From Dipteris shenzhenensis (taxonomy: Eukaryota > Polypodiophyta > Polypodiopsida > Gleicheniales), in the NCBI GenBank assembly GCA_047967505.1, contig CM106541.1: a DNA stretch of 64,000 nt; one strand, given 5' to 3'. Shown one piece after another: positions 54,291-64,000 of this stretch; position 1 is the first letter of the stretch; each line of letters opens with the position of its first letter. The position numbers and the translations under genes are program-made. Below the pieces are notes generated by a model. That model was not told where the DNA came from, did no database searches, and saw nothing but the letters and a program-made list of their open reading frames with translations.

Positions 54291-54339
54291 CAATTCCACT
54301 ATTACTTAAATAAATGATATTACTGAAAACACTCATAGG

Positions 54340-54990
54340 ATATAAGGTTTAGGATTTCGTGGTTTGGGTTTAGGGTTTGGGGTTTGGTGAGTTAGGGTTT
54401 AGGGTTTAGGGTTTAGGAGTTAGGAATTAGGGTTTGTGATTTAGGATTAGGGTTTAGGGTTTGTGAGTTAGGGTTTAGGGTTTGGTGGTTTGGATTTAGA
54501 GTTTGGGGGGTAGGGTTTAGGGTTTAAGGTTTGGGAGTTAGGGATTAGGGTTCAAGGTTTGAGGGTTAGGGTTTAGGGTTCAGGGTTTGGGGGTTAGGGT
54601 TTAGAGTTTGGTGGTTTGAGTTTAGGGGGTAGGGTTTAGGGTTAGGGTTTAGGGGTTAGGGTTTTGGATTTAGGGTTTAGGGTTTAGGGTTTAGGGTTTG
54701 GGAGTTAGGGTTTAAGGTTTAGGGTTTAGGGTTTGGGGGTTAGGGTTTAGGGTTTAGGGTTTAGGGTTTAGGGTTTGGGAGTTAGGGTTTAGGGTTTAGG
54801 GTTTGGGGGTTAGGGTTTAGGGTTTAGGGTTTGGGGGTTAGGGTTAAGGGTTTAGGATTTAGGGTTTAGGGTTTGGGAGTTAGGGTTTAGGGTTTAGGGT
54901 TGTTATTGGTTAGGGTTGAGGGTTGAGGGTTTAGGGTTTAGGGTTGTTTTGGTTTACGGTTTAGGGTTGTTATTGGTTTACGGTTGTTAT
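54340..54990. repeat. Interstitial plant-type telomere repeat (degenerate TTTAGGG)
   Basis: TTTAGGG units, many perfect in tandem (for example 54664-54700, 54735-54775), are mixed with variants GTTAGGG, TTTGGGG and TTTGGTGG. They read TTTAGGG on the plus strand, so the G-rich strand points to the right. Unique sequence continues beyond, so this is not a chromosome end in this assembly. Confidence 0.95.
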
Positions 54991-55089
54991 TGGTTAGGGT
55001 CTGATTAAATTTTCAAAAAAGATCTAGATTTTTAAATCATTAATAAAGTAGATTATTGAGAAGAGACTAATGTTCTTTATAATGGTTGT

Positions 55090-58000
55090 TACAGCTTGTT
55101 TGCAAAGGAAACTCACAAAGGAGATGGCTACAAAATTTATTCGGGGATGGAGGTGATTTTATGTTGCAAAAGAGAAGTAGTTGCATTTGCTACAATCCAT
55201 GAAAGTGATCCAAATTCTATTTGTCACTTTAGAAGACTTGGCGAAGATAAGGTAGCGGTTATCGTATCAAGGATTCTTAGTGCACATGTTGAGCTAAAGC
55301 ATAAGTGTGGGGATATGGAAATCCTTGGAGATCTTATGTCCTATAATACTTCCAACAAAGCATTTATTGCATGGGACAGAGATGAGACTTATCCAACACA
55401 TGTCATCAGGAATACAAAGTGCATATCTTTGGATTTTAGAGTGGGAGATATTTTACAAATGTTATCATTTGCAAATAAGAATGTAGCAGAAGGTCAAGTC
55501 TTGGGATTTGAACAAGTGGAACACTGGACATTTGCGCAGATTAGAATTCAAAAAGTTACTGATGATGGTATGGATGATAACTCAATGTCATTGGATGGTC
55601 CCTACTATGAGGTAGGTAAGGATTTGAGATGGAGCATGCAATTTTAAAAGATTGGAAAGACTCAGCATGTGGTTTTTAATGATAAACATAATGTATACTA
55701 CAACATCAAAGAATTGAAAGAATATGCCAATGTACCAAGCTCTATTCCTTCAGAGATGGATGATTCCAATGCACTCAACTATAGCACTGACATCTTATCA
55801 GAAGTCGATGAGTTCATTGGTACCGAGAAAGAAAAATATTTCACAAGTGATGCCTTATCCGGGGTGGATGAGTTCATGCACATTGAGAACTTGGGAAAAG
55901 ATGTCAAAAGTGTTATATTTTCAAGCATGGATGGCTTAATGGATACTGATAAAGTTCTTGGAGTCAAACCAAGTAACTATGGAATTATGGAAATCATGCA
56001 CGATAGTATAATGAGTGATGTTCTCTCTGGAGTAGGGGAGTTTCAAGACTATGGAGTTATGAAATCCATAGAAAGTGCATCAATGAGCGATGTCCTCTCA
56101 GGAATAGATGAGTTTGAAGATCATTATGGACACTCTATCACCACTGACTATGGAGTTATGAAATCCATAGAAAGTGCATTAATGAGTGATGTTCTCTCAA
56201 GAATAGATGAGTTTGAAGATCATTCGGGACACTCTAATGCCATTGTGACAAGTGGTTCTACGATTGTATTAAAAGTAGGGATGAGATCAACAAAGGACTA
56301 TTCGATGTTTGACTTTGATTGTGAACTTGTAAATGTTACAAATGGTTTGACGAATGTATCAAAAGCAAGGATGACATCAACAAAGGAATATTCAATATTT
56401 GACTGTCAGAGTGATAAGATCAAGGATGCAACATCTCATGAAAACAACGTGACAAATAAATCTTACAAGGAGAACTACACAAATCCAAATAAGAATGTAC
56501 AGAAGGTCCCAAAACGGACATACAGATGCATGAAAAGACAATGAGTCCAAGCAGATCCAGAAAAGCAACCAAAGAGAATAAGAGTAATGAATGAATATGT
56601 TATGCTAAAAGCAATGCGATCTACATGCTGTAAGCATACATGTATGTGATCCATTAACTTACATGACATCAAGGGTTGTAGAGAACATGTCTAGCAAAGG
56701 AAAGGAAGCAGAAGAAATGAATACCTACTCACGAGATTGCCTTGCTTTCTTGTAAATGATAAGAGAAGGCGAAGTTCAGGACATCAAATAAGGCCTCTTA
56801 TAAATGGAAAAAGTATATGCAATAATGCATATCGCATTATTACAAGATTATCACATGGCACATATTGGAATTTGGCTAATAAAGCAAAGTATGGAGTTAA
56901 ATTTAACATTCATGGAAACATAGGAAGGCCTAAAACAGGAGCCTCAACGGTTGCGGCAACAGCAACTTTGAAAGATTACATTTATGAAAATGCTTTACCG
57001 CAACCCCACCTATCAGAAATGCATCTTCTGATAGGTTTGACCAAAAAAGAAGTATTTAACTCTATTGGAGAAACACAGAGGCAAAGAGGGCATGTGCCGG
57101 CATCTTTTCATACTTTGTATACTCTTTGGAAAAAAAGCTTTGGACATGTTAAAGTCCCAAAGAGGCAAAAAATGTCAAAGTGCAACGACTGTGATGATCT
57201 AAAGCGAGCACTTGAGAGTGCAACATCTCCAGAACAAAAAGAAGCTTACAAAAAAAAGAGAGAATTTCATCATGGACTTGTTCGACATTCTAGAATAAAA
57301 TATGCATTTTGGAAGGAGCAAGCTATTTCTCACCCAAATGAGTACATGTGCATTATTGTAGATGGTATGGATCAAAATACAACAACATTACCTCGATTCG
57401 TTAACACTCCACCTAAGCTACAAGGCAAATACTTTTTAAAGACACATCTATGTGGAGTGTTAGTGCATGGATTTAAGTTTTTTGCAGACTGTGGATTGAT
57501 TCCTTGCATCTACATGATAGCAATCAAGTTGTAACATCTGTTATGAAGGCAATTCACAATGTACATGCAGAAAAAGGTCGCCTACCAGCAACTTTGAGAG
57601 TACAAGTAGACAATTGCAGACGAGAGAATAAGAATGTACTCTTCTTTGCATTTTGCTCAATGCTAATCGTTCATAGAATCTTCAATGAGATTGAAGTTGG
57701 GTTTTTGTTGGTTGGGCACACACATGAGGATATCGATCATGTATTTAGCACAGTTTCAAGAGAACTAAAACACAAGGACATGGAGACAATGGATGACTTG
57801 ATAAGAAAATGTGGGAGGCAAGTTGGTGGCTATAAGGAAGGAACAATATGATCAACGGTTGAGAGGATGTATGATTGGAAGAGCTTTATTCTACCTTTCA
57901 TACAAAAAGGTGGTGATGCCCTGATAGGTCATAGCGCTCCACACTATTTTCGATTTTTCTTAAAGGATGAAAAACCAGTGATGCAATGGCAACCCTATTC

Positions 58001-58793
58001 TCTTGATACAAAATGGGAACCTGAAGAACCTTACTCTCTCTTAACTTCAATCCCGAGCAAAGAAATGCATCCAACATGGGCTCCTATAAAAGAATTCAGC
58101 GAGAAATCCAAAGGTGAAATAGAAGGCTTAAAAGCTTTTATTGCATACAAAGAGGAAATGCTCCGGAGATTTCTTGATTGGAAGCCCTCTTGGAAGGAAC
58201 ACACTACTGTTGTAATTAGCAAGACCTACCAATTGATAAAGGACCTTGCAAAAATGCGAGAAGATGATATTAAGGCAGAACGGCCTTTATTTTGGCCAAA
58301 TGTTGGTAATGACTTGCGTCCAGCATGTGGTCTCTTTGAAAATGAGTTTGAATCATTGCTCCCACATCCATATTGTGGACCCAAGAAGAGAGAGTTTATG
58401 CCACAAATAGACATAGATGTCCATTGTTTTGTTGCAGTTCGACCATCGAATGATGAACATGAGAACGTGAAGTTTTGGGTTGCGAAAGTAGTTGATGACT
58501 GGGGGAGAGCTACAACATTTACAGCGGTATGGTATGAGCCAAGCGGCAGGAAGGAGAACCAAGATAACAGTACATTGTATAGTAGTTGTCTGAAAAAGGA
58601 ATGGGTCCCAAACCATGAAGCAATTTCAAGACTTTCCACAGAGACAGTCATAGTATCCTGGAAATCAAGGTCAAAGAAAACAAAGAAGCACATGGGGTAT
58701 GATGTAGAAGACAAAATAAAATTACCGCAACCAATTATTACGCACATTACAGAGTTCATAAAGATGCTCGCCCGGGAAAGTAGAAGGAGATAG
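55090..58793 (+). pseudogene. TNP1/DUF8039-like plus DUF7869-type transposase-like gene
   Basis: One frame runs from about 55096 to a frameshift near 57490 (one base lost) and continues in the next frame to TAG 58791-58793, over 1,200 codons in all. Order: (1) 55126-55420, GMEVIL, SDPNSI, RRLGEDKVAVIV, FIAWDRDE, like the TNP1/En-Spm or DUF8039 module; (2) acidic linker with repeats; (3) cysteine motif CCKHTC near 56626 and INGKSICNNAYRII; (4) CNDC near 57181, IIVDGMDQNTTTLPRF, VQVDNCRRENKN, VGHTHEDIDHVFS, the DUF7869 signature with a plausible D-D-E set (codons 57361, 57609, 57726); (5) C-terminal FWVAKVVDDWG...VWYEPSGR domain. Internal stops: 55645, 56542, 56647, about 56690, 57849. A pyrimidine stretch and ACAG just before 55091 could be a splice acceptor. 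Domain names are from memory; transposase function is inferred. Confidence 0.75.
56047..56245 (+). repeat. 102-bp tandem duplication in the linker of the DUF7869-type gene
   Basis: GACTATGGAGTTATGAAATCCATAGAAAGTGCAT begins at 56047 and 56149. Each copy encodes YGVMKSIESA and SDVLS(G/R)IDEFEDH. A weaker third copy precedes (55975-56046), and an unrelated pair (STKDYSMFD / STKEYSIFD) follows at 56288 and 56378. Confidence 0.9.
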
Positions 58794-59555
58794 CGCAAAT
58801 GAAGAATGCCCATGATAACACCATTCAAATATCGAGAAAGAGTGAAGGTGGTGGTGGTTGTCAGATGAGAGTGAATGAAGATGGCACCCAAGTGACAAGT
58901 GATGACAGAAAGGACATTATGAACAAGAAAATGTTTGGATCGCTCATTTCTGTGATCATGATAGAAAAGGACATTCAAACAAGCAAATGTTTGGATCGCC
59001 CATTTGTACTAAACTCATTGTAAAGGAAAAATTAAATTATTGAAAAGGCCACAGGAGATCCTTTGTACAAAGACTCATCCGGAGCAATATTTGTTGTAAA
59101 ACTTATGACATGATAATGTAAAATTGCAAGCATAGCTATTGCTATTTTTTGGAGTACAAAAGAGGCTTCCATCATGTCTCATGTCTATATAAACCTTTTA
59201 ATTTCTTGAATATTCAAGAGTGTTATAGTTTTCTGCATTGAAAGTAAAAAGAGTCTTACAGGTCTCTTATGTATACATTTTTAAAATGTTGTGAATCCTC
59301 AATAGCATGGTTTTTCATGGATTTAAACTAATAACTCGGATTTTTTATTTTAGGAATATGATTCTTATAAACAAGAAATACAAATTTAGGATTTAATAGT
59401 AGTTTTTGCATTATTTGTACAACATTGTAGAGAGATATTTTGAAATGTCTTATGTGAAAATGATAGTGCCAGAAAGTAAACTTTTGATTCTCGAATGACA
59501 GTTTCATAAAGTAAACTTTTCATTTGGGAAGGATTTTAAGGAATAGTCCAAAAGT
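58794..59555. other. 3' flank of the DUF7869-type gene, no gene
   Basis: The stretch is AT-rich. GAAAATGTTTGGATCGCTCATT and GCAAATGTTTGGATCGCCCATT (58928, 58982) are a short direct repeat. I found no terminal inverted repeat matching the left side. Confidence 0.45.
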
Positions 59556-60425
59556 AGACATATGAGTCCAAAATTAATTAAATAAGTGTTTTTCACTCCC
59601 ATGTGCCATAAGATCCTCCTCAGCCACACTGCCTCACAAGTAGCAAAACATGCTGCCTTGTACTTAGCCTCGGTAGAAGACAATGCCACTTTTGGTTGTT
59701 TCTTACTGATCCAAGAGAAGGTACCTGGACCTAAAGAGAAATAATATCCAGAAACTGATTTCTTGGAATCAACATCTCCAACCCAATCTGAGTCACAATG
59801 ACTAGCCAAGGAAGTGCTCGTACCATAGGTGATGCCATAATCAAGAGTGCCCTTCATATACGTGAGCACTCGCATCCCTGCATTCCAATGATTCTCTCGA
59901 GGCTTATTGGAGAACTTGCTCAAAAAGCCAACATCAAAACTGATGTCCAGTCTGGTGTTGCATAGATAGATGAGATTGCCGACCAACTTCCTGTACCGCC
60001 AAATGTCTACTGGTGGTGAGGCATCCTCCATAGATAGCCTCACATTTACCTCCATAGGTGTAGCTATCTCCTTGCACTCGAACATGCCAAATACCTTCAA
60101 GATCTCCCTTGCATATTTCTGCTGAGAGATGAAGATCTTGCCTGGCTCTTGCCAGACTCCAATCCCCCAATAGTAGTGCATCAAGCCTAAGTCTGTCATC
60201 TCAAACTCTATGCCCAACGCCTTTCTAGTCTGCTAGATCATGTCTTCATAGTCACCTATAATAAGGAGATCATCCACATATAGAACAATAATAGAAAATT
60301 TTCCACGTTTCTTGTACACATCAAAGTTAGCATCTAAGGCACATCTTTTGAAGTTTAATTTATGAAAGAATTTGTCTATCCATTGGTACCATGCTCTTGG
60401 GGCCTGTTTCAATACAGAGCCTTCT
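59556..60425 (-). pseudogene. copia reverse transcriptase C-terminal half and RNase H (minus strand)
   Basis: Read leftward: KLKKALY, a 4-base loss, then QAPRAW (about 60390); IIVLYVDDLLIIGD with the YVDD box (about 60270); a TAG near 60233; IEFEMTDLGLMHYYWGIGV and ECKEIATPMEVNVRLSMED; YRKLVGNLIYLCNTRLDISF; SHCDSDWVGDVDSKKSVSGY (RNase H aspartate); and ISKKQPKVALSSTEAKYKAACFATCEAVWLRR to about 59595. The frame 60217-59504 is otherwise open. The end of RNase H and everything upstream of RT are gone. Confidence 0.9.
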
Positions 60426-60690
60426 TTAGCTTACATACCTTGTTCTCAGAATGGGGGGCCTCAAGCCCAAGTGGCAAAGCCATGTTATCTACTGGTAGTT
60501 TGGGTAGGTGGTCTACTGTTGGGAAATTGACTCTCTTTGGCTATGAGATAGATTTTAGTTTGTATGACTCCACTCTTTGGACTTGTTTCTGTTTTGGTTG
60601 CTCTTTTGTTTGGAGCTTTGTGAGAAGCAGTCATTTTGGCTCATAACAGCTTTTGTATGATCTACCACATCTTTGGTTTGAGGGGGGGAT
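60426..60690. other. Unassigned; ends in a polypurine tract
   Basis: No domain is recognised. The last bases TTTGAGGGGGGGAT (60677-60690) are a polypurine tract for the plus-strand LTR that follows. Confidence 0.45.
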
Positions 60691-61006
60691 TGTTGGTGAT
60701 TGCAAACCATTAGATGTTTGTGTAAGCTTGATTAGGTGATGGAGATAATTATGGAGGAGATTTAGGATCTAGATCCTCCTCGTGACATCATGAGTGATGC
60801 ATGAAGGAAGAGGATGCTTTGTATCTCCAAGCCTATTTAAATGGCTCTTATCATGAATACAAGATCATCATTGTGTTCATTGTCAAATCTCTCACTCACT
60901 CATGCTCAATCCTCCATGCATTGTTTGTGAACATACCTAACTCTTTCTGGTCATGTATACCTCTACTTTCTAGCTGGAGCCTCCATAGGTCTTAAACTCT
61001 AACACA
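60691..61006 (+). mobile_element. 3' LTR of a plus-strand copia
   Basis: It begins TGTTGGTGATTGC after a polypurine tract and ends CTCTAACA(CA). A TATTTAAAT box lies at about 60832. No primer site follows, which fits a 3' LTR. Its coding region is not recognisable upstream. Confidence 0.7.
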
Positions 61007-61179
61007 CTCTATGTACTACACTATTCTTAAGGCTTTGTTACTGTATGTTGAATGCACACCTATGGAAAGGTTGATTGTAAGCCATGTTACATCATCATGG
61101 GCATCATTGAGATTTTCTAGAGGGCATGTGAATTCATGTTTAAATCTAAAAGCTTTCTTAATAACATCACCACGTCCAT

Positions 61180-61409
61180 TGACAAAATATAAAGAGGGGA
61201 TATGAGAAGAGTGGAGATGAGGAGAGAGGGCACAGCTAGAGAGCACACCAGAAATGACTAACTATACCCTAGATTTAGTTGAAAATGTAGAATACATACA
61301 AACTCTTTCTGGGTTACGGTTAGGGCATCTAACACTTTCCTTTATAGCACTCTATTGGGTTAGTGCTATGCACATATTTAATACATGATGTTGAGATGGT
61401 TTCTAAACA
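61180..61409 (-). mobile_element. 3' LTR, family B (minus strand)
   Basis: On the minus strand it runs from TGTTTAGAAACCATCTCAACATCAT to ATTTTGTCA, preceded by a polypurine tract (CTTGAGGGAAGG). It matches 30511-30760 over its length, including the AGAGGGGATATGAG/CATCTCCACTCTTCTC segment. Confidence 0.85.
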
Positions 61410-61434
61410 CCTTCCCTCAAGATCAACATCATGA

Positions 61435-61880
61435 GGTAGGCCTTCCCTCAAGATCATACTTTAGGGGAATCGAAGAAGGACTGAGTATTACATTCCATCA
61501 CACCCCTTTAATGGGAATTTCCTTCCTTTGAGTCAAACTAAGAGCTTGTCAGTGCTTCTCAAAAAGTTGTTTGCCAAGTGGTTTGGTAAAGAGGTTTGCA
61601 ACACTGTCTTTGCTATCACAATGCTACAGTGCGATGTCAACAAGTAAGACTCTTTCTTTGATGAAGTGCTCTCTGACATCAATATTGTGATTTTTCTAAG
61701 ACTGATATACTAGATTCTTGGCCAATGCTTGAGCCGATTGATTATCAAAGTATCTTGTTGTTGGATTTGATTCATCAAAGTAATCTATTGTCTTCTAAGC
61801 CATATAGCTTCATATGCACTTGTAATGAGTGCCCTATATTCTCCTTCATTGGGTTTGACAGAGCTTTCTAGGAAATTCCA
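61435..61880 (-). pseudogene. copia RNase H end (minus strand)
   Basis: Read leftward: KPNEGEYRALITSAYEA, DNQSAQALAKN, HNIDVREHFIKERVLLVDIA, then DSKDSVANLFTKPLGKQLFEKH, the last third of a copia RNase H. It carries stops after IWLRRQ-, YQS- and DIAL-type positions. It belongs to the family B LTR at 61180-61409 and is cut at about 61880 by a C/A-rich leader of opposite orientation. Confidence 0.82.
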
Positions 61881-62889
61881 TTGAGAAAGAGAGAGAGATT
61901 TTTCCTCCATGACATATTTTTGTTCATTGAAAGAGACTATATTTTAGAGAAAAAGAAATAGAGATACTAAGTCTTCTATTCCATCTACAATAAGGAAAGG
62001 TTTATGATAGTAGCAACTACCAACAAGCACTATAGATGGCTTTCATGAGCACACACAATGCCATAAGCAACCAGAAGAAGGCTCCACTGAAAACTGGCCT
62101 CCTACAGCTCCAAAGCCAAACTCCAATGATAGACTACTAGTAGCAAACCAAGCACCACTATCTACGGTGTTGACTCATCAATGGACATCCTTGAAGCTTC
62201 CAACGACCACCACACTCAACCCTGCAGCATCCCCTATGCTAGCAAAGTCCTCCGTCCCAGAAGCAACGTCACTGGCAACTGAGCAGTGCCCACATTGCTG
62301 ACATTGCATCAACGAAGCAAACAAGCTAGTCTAACTCCGCAACAACCTACGCCCTCAAGCCCCTCGAGCTGCAAATCAAGATATAATATAAAGGCTCCAC
62401 ACAACCATCATCTCTACAAGCAGTCAACAACTCCATACTCGTGCAAGTGGATCTTCCATAGCATCACAAATGACATGCCCATGGCCAAAAGCTTCATGGA
62501 AGCCCCCAATAATTACTACACATCACGGCTCCATTAGTTGACTACCATGACAGACTCTCGTCACCACAATGACTCCTGTAGATTGAACGACCTCTAGTCC
62601 TGTGCAGCTTAAATGACAATGTTCAAGACTCCTAGATTCAACAAGTATTGCAACACCACAAAGCTCTCCAATTGCCAAAACTGAGCAACTCGAGTGGCGG
62701 CTCGACCCATCTTAGCCCTCCATCAGCTCATAGCAACGAAGCAACATCCCCTGTACCGTCAAGCTCCTCCATCACAAGCGACTTGGCTAGCAACTAAGCA
62801 GCAGTGTCCATAGAACTTACACTACATCAACAAAGAAAACAAGCTAGTCTAACAACTCCACGGCAACCTACGCCCTCGACCTGTAGATC
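61881..62889 (+). mobile_element. C/A-rich leader of a copia-type element with internal duplication
   Basis: It opens with TTCCATTGAGAAAGAGAGAG and TTCATTGAAAGAGACTATATTTTAGAG, like the leaders at 7.6 and 30.9 kb, and passes into C/A-rich sequence. A unit around ACAAGCTAGTCTAAC occurs at 62321 and 62839 (offset 518 bp). No coding sequence is recognised. Confidence 0.55.
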
Positions 62890-63884
62890 TATTGGAAATT
62901 GTGGTGCCTTTGTGTGTGGTCCTAACACTCCTCATGGTACCTTGGTAATATGAATGTATTAGAGGGGTATTGGAGCCCCTTGATGTGCAGTTGAGACGTG
63001 GAAGATTAAGGGAGAAATCCCATATACAAATATGTAATAAATGGGTCCTTGGATATAAGGCCCAACTATGAAGACCCTCCTCTAATCCCTCCTGGGACTT
63101 TTTGGGAGAAGAGTAGGTTGGCATGGGAGGCGAGGGTGTGGGACCCCCGGTACTCAACGCCCCTGGTGACACATGGCATCCGATCACATTTTCCAAGATG
63201 GTATCAGAGTAGGCAGTTGGCCTACGGATTGTGGTGATTTCAGTCCTCTGCGCATGGAATTCCCTATAGTTCTATGGTGACGACTATTTGTGGAAAGCTA
63301 CATGTAATTCTCTGTCGACTGCACACACACAAAGTGATGACCCTTGTGTGCTGCATATTGATTTGATGACTGACATGGGAATTGGTGGCTTCCATTAGTG
63401 AACCGTACATTGGAAATTATGGCCCTAAGTTTGGGGCAGTTGTCAAGTGATGCCCATGTGTTGTTGATTGTTCACCCGTCCCGGTCGTGGGTGATCACCA
63501 TGTGTTAGGCTCACCCAGTGGGTGGTCAGTGTATTAGACTTGGCTAGCATTGAGCAAGTTCTCTCTCATGGTGTTAGGCCCATGGGGGTGTTGGAAATTG
63601 TGGGGCCTTTGTGTGTGGTCCTAACCCCCCTCGTAGTACCTTGGTAATATGAATGTATTAGGGGGGTATTGGAGCCCCTTCACTGTTGATAGGTGGAAGA
63701 TTAAGGGAGAAATGTGTATAAATGGGTCCTTGGATACAAGGCCCAAATATGAAGACCCTCCTCTAATCCCTCCCATGACTTTTTGGGAGAAGAGGAGATT
63801 GGCGTGGCTAGGAGACGAGGGTGTGGAACCCCTGATACTCGGTGCCCCCTAGTGACATGGGGCATCCAGCCACATTTTCCAAGA
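62890..63884 (+). mobile_element. Miniature LTR retrotransposon (TRIM)
   Basis: Two LTRs (62890-63198 and 63589-63884) enclose about 390 bp without coding capacity. A primer site TGGTATCAGAG (63199) directly follows the first, and a CATGGGGG polypurine tract precedes the second. The flanks AGATC (62885-62889) and AGGTC (63885-63889) agree in four of five bases, as an aged 5-bp target duplication would. The host sequence, the second copy of the C/A-rich repeat, resumes on the far side (compare 62395-62490 with 63890-64000). LTRs share ATTGTGG.GCCTTTGTGTGTGGTCCTAAC and AAGGCCCAA.TATGAAGACCC. Confidence 0.88.
63199..63213 (+). promoter_or_regulatory. Primer binding site of the TRIM
   Basis: TGGTATCAGAGTAGG directly abuts the end of the first LTR. 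It is of the tRNA-Met type with one late mismatch. Confidence 0.85.
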
Positions 63885-63889
63885 AGGTC

Positions 63890-64000
63890 AAGATAGACCA
63901 TAAAGGCTCCATGTAGCCAACATCTCCATAGGCATCAACAACTCCAAAATCATGCACATGGCTCTTCCATAGTACCACAAACGATGCATGCATGACCAAA
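63890..64000 (+). mobile_element. Continuation of the C/A-rich leader after the TRIM
   Basis: CCATAAAGGCTCCATGTAGCCAACATCTCC and the following bases align with 62390-62490, so this is the interrupted second copy of the leader repeat, running off the window. Confidence 0.8.

Noticed and set aside
53383-54313. About 300-codon Pro/His/Ser frames (plus) and Trp/Glu/Gly frames (minus)
   Set aside because: They are translation of a hexamer-like minisatellite with a period that is a multiple of three.
54340-54990. True chromosome end
   Set aside because: Unique coding-like sequence continues on the right and the repeats are degenerate, so this is an interstitial block.

Overview
The window reads as repeat-rich nuclear DNA of a land plant with a large genome. 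The reasons are plant-type LTR retrotransposons (Ty1/copia primed by initiator tRNA-Met, Ty3/gypsy with a chromodomain, and an OTA/Tat-type Ty3 element with the TGGCGCCGTTGCCGGGGA primer site), degenerate interstitial plant telomere repeat (TTTAGGG), no compact gene spacing, and many in-frame stops of the CAG-to-TAG and TGG-to-TAG/TGA kind expected from decay of methylated cytosine. A non-flowering plant (fern, bryophyte, lycophyte or gymnosperm) is a guess, based mainly on recall of where DUF7869-type genes occur in plants. I see no intact single-copy host gene, tRNA, rRNA or CRISPR.

Layout. 0-1.7 kb: end of a Ty3 chromovirus and its 3' LTR, which carries an array of short hairpins with UNCG-like loops. 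2.7-4.4 kb: fragments resembling two host genes (FIP1-like 3'-end-processing factor, MAP kinase). 5.4-5.9 kb: tandem repeat. 7.2-9.4 kb: 5' end of a copia element, abutting the gag-protease part of a minus-strand copia (9.4-11.9 kb) that contains a 248-bp DNA transposon with a perfect 8-bp target duplication. 12-21 kb: mostly non-coding, with a diverged LTR, two kinds of hairpin repeat, a fold-back element, a small LTR and a GC-rich hairpin cluster. 21.3-27.3 kb: a plus-strand copia split by a minus-strand copia. 27.9-29.0 kb: solo-like LTR of the large Ty3 family found at 43.5 kb. 29.7-31.1 kb: two copia 5' ends. 31.1-35.9 kb: Tat-like Ty3 element with two RNase H domains and no integrase core; 38.3-39.2 kb is an internally deleted relative. 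39.2-40.2 kb: copia gag (minus).

42.5-54.3 kb: a CT-rich array with a GCTGCCGCGGCAGC core, into which a large OTA Ty3 element (43499-52073) inserted. A 100-N assembly gap hides its 3' half, but the last bases of the 3' LTR and the 5-bp target duplication GCTGT reappear just after the gap. The array is followed by a C-rich minisatellite and about 650 bp of telomere-like repeat.

55.1-58.8 kb: the most interesting locus. It is a decayed reading frame of over 1,200 codons joining an N-terminal module similar to TNP1/En-Spm-type or DUF8039 domains, a repeat-rich linker, a cysteine motif and a DUF7869-type domain that looks like an RNase H-fold (DDE) transposase. 59.5-64 kb: copia fragments, LTRs, a CA-rich leader and a complete miniature LTR element (TRIM). 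Almost everything here is mobile DNA nested in mobile DNA. All coding regions carry stops or frameshifts, so none is likely to make a full-length product.
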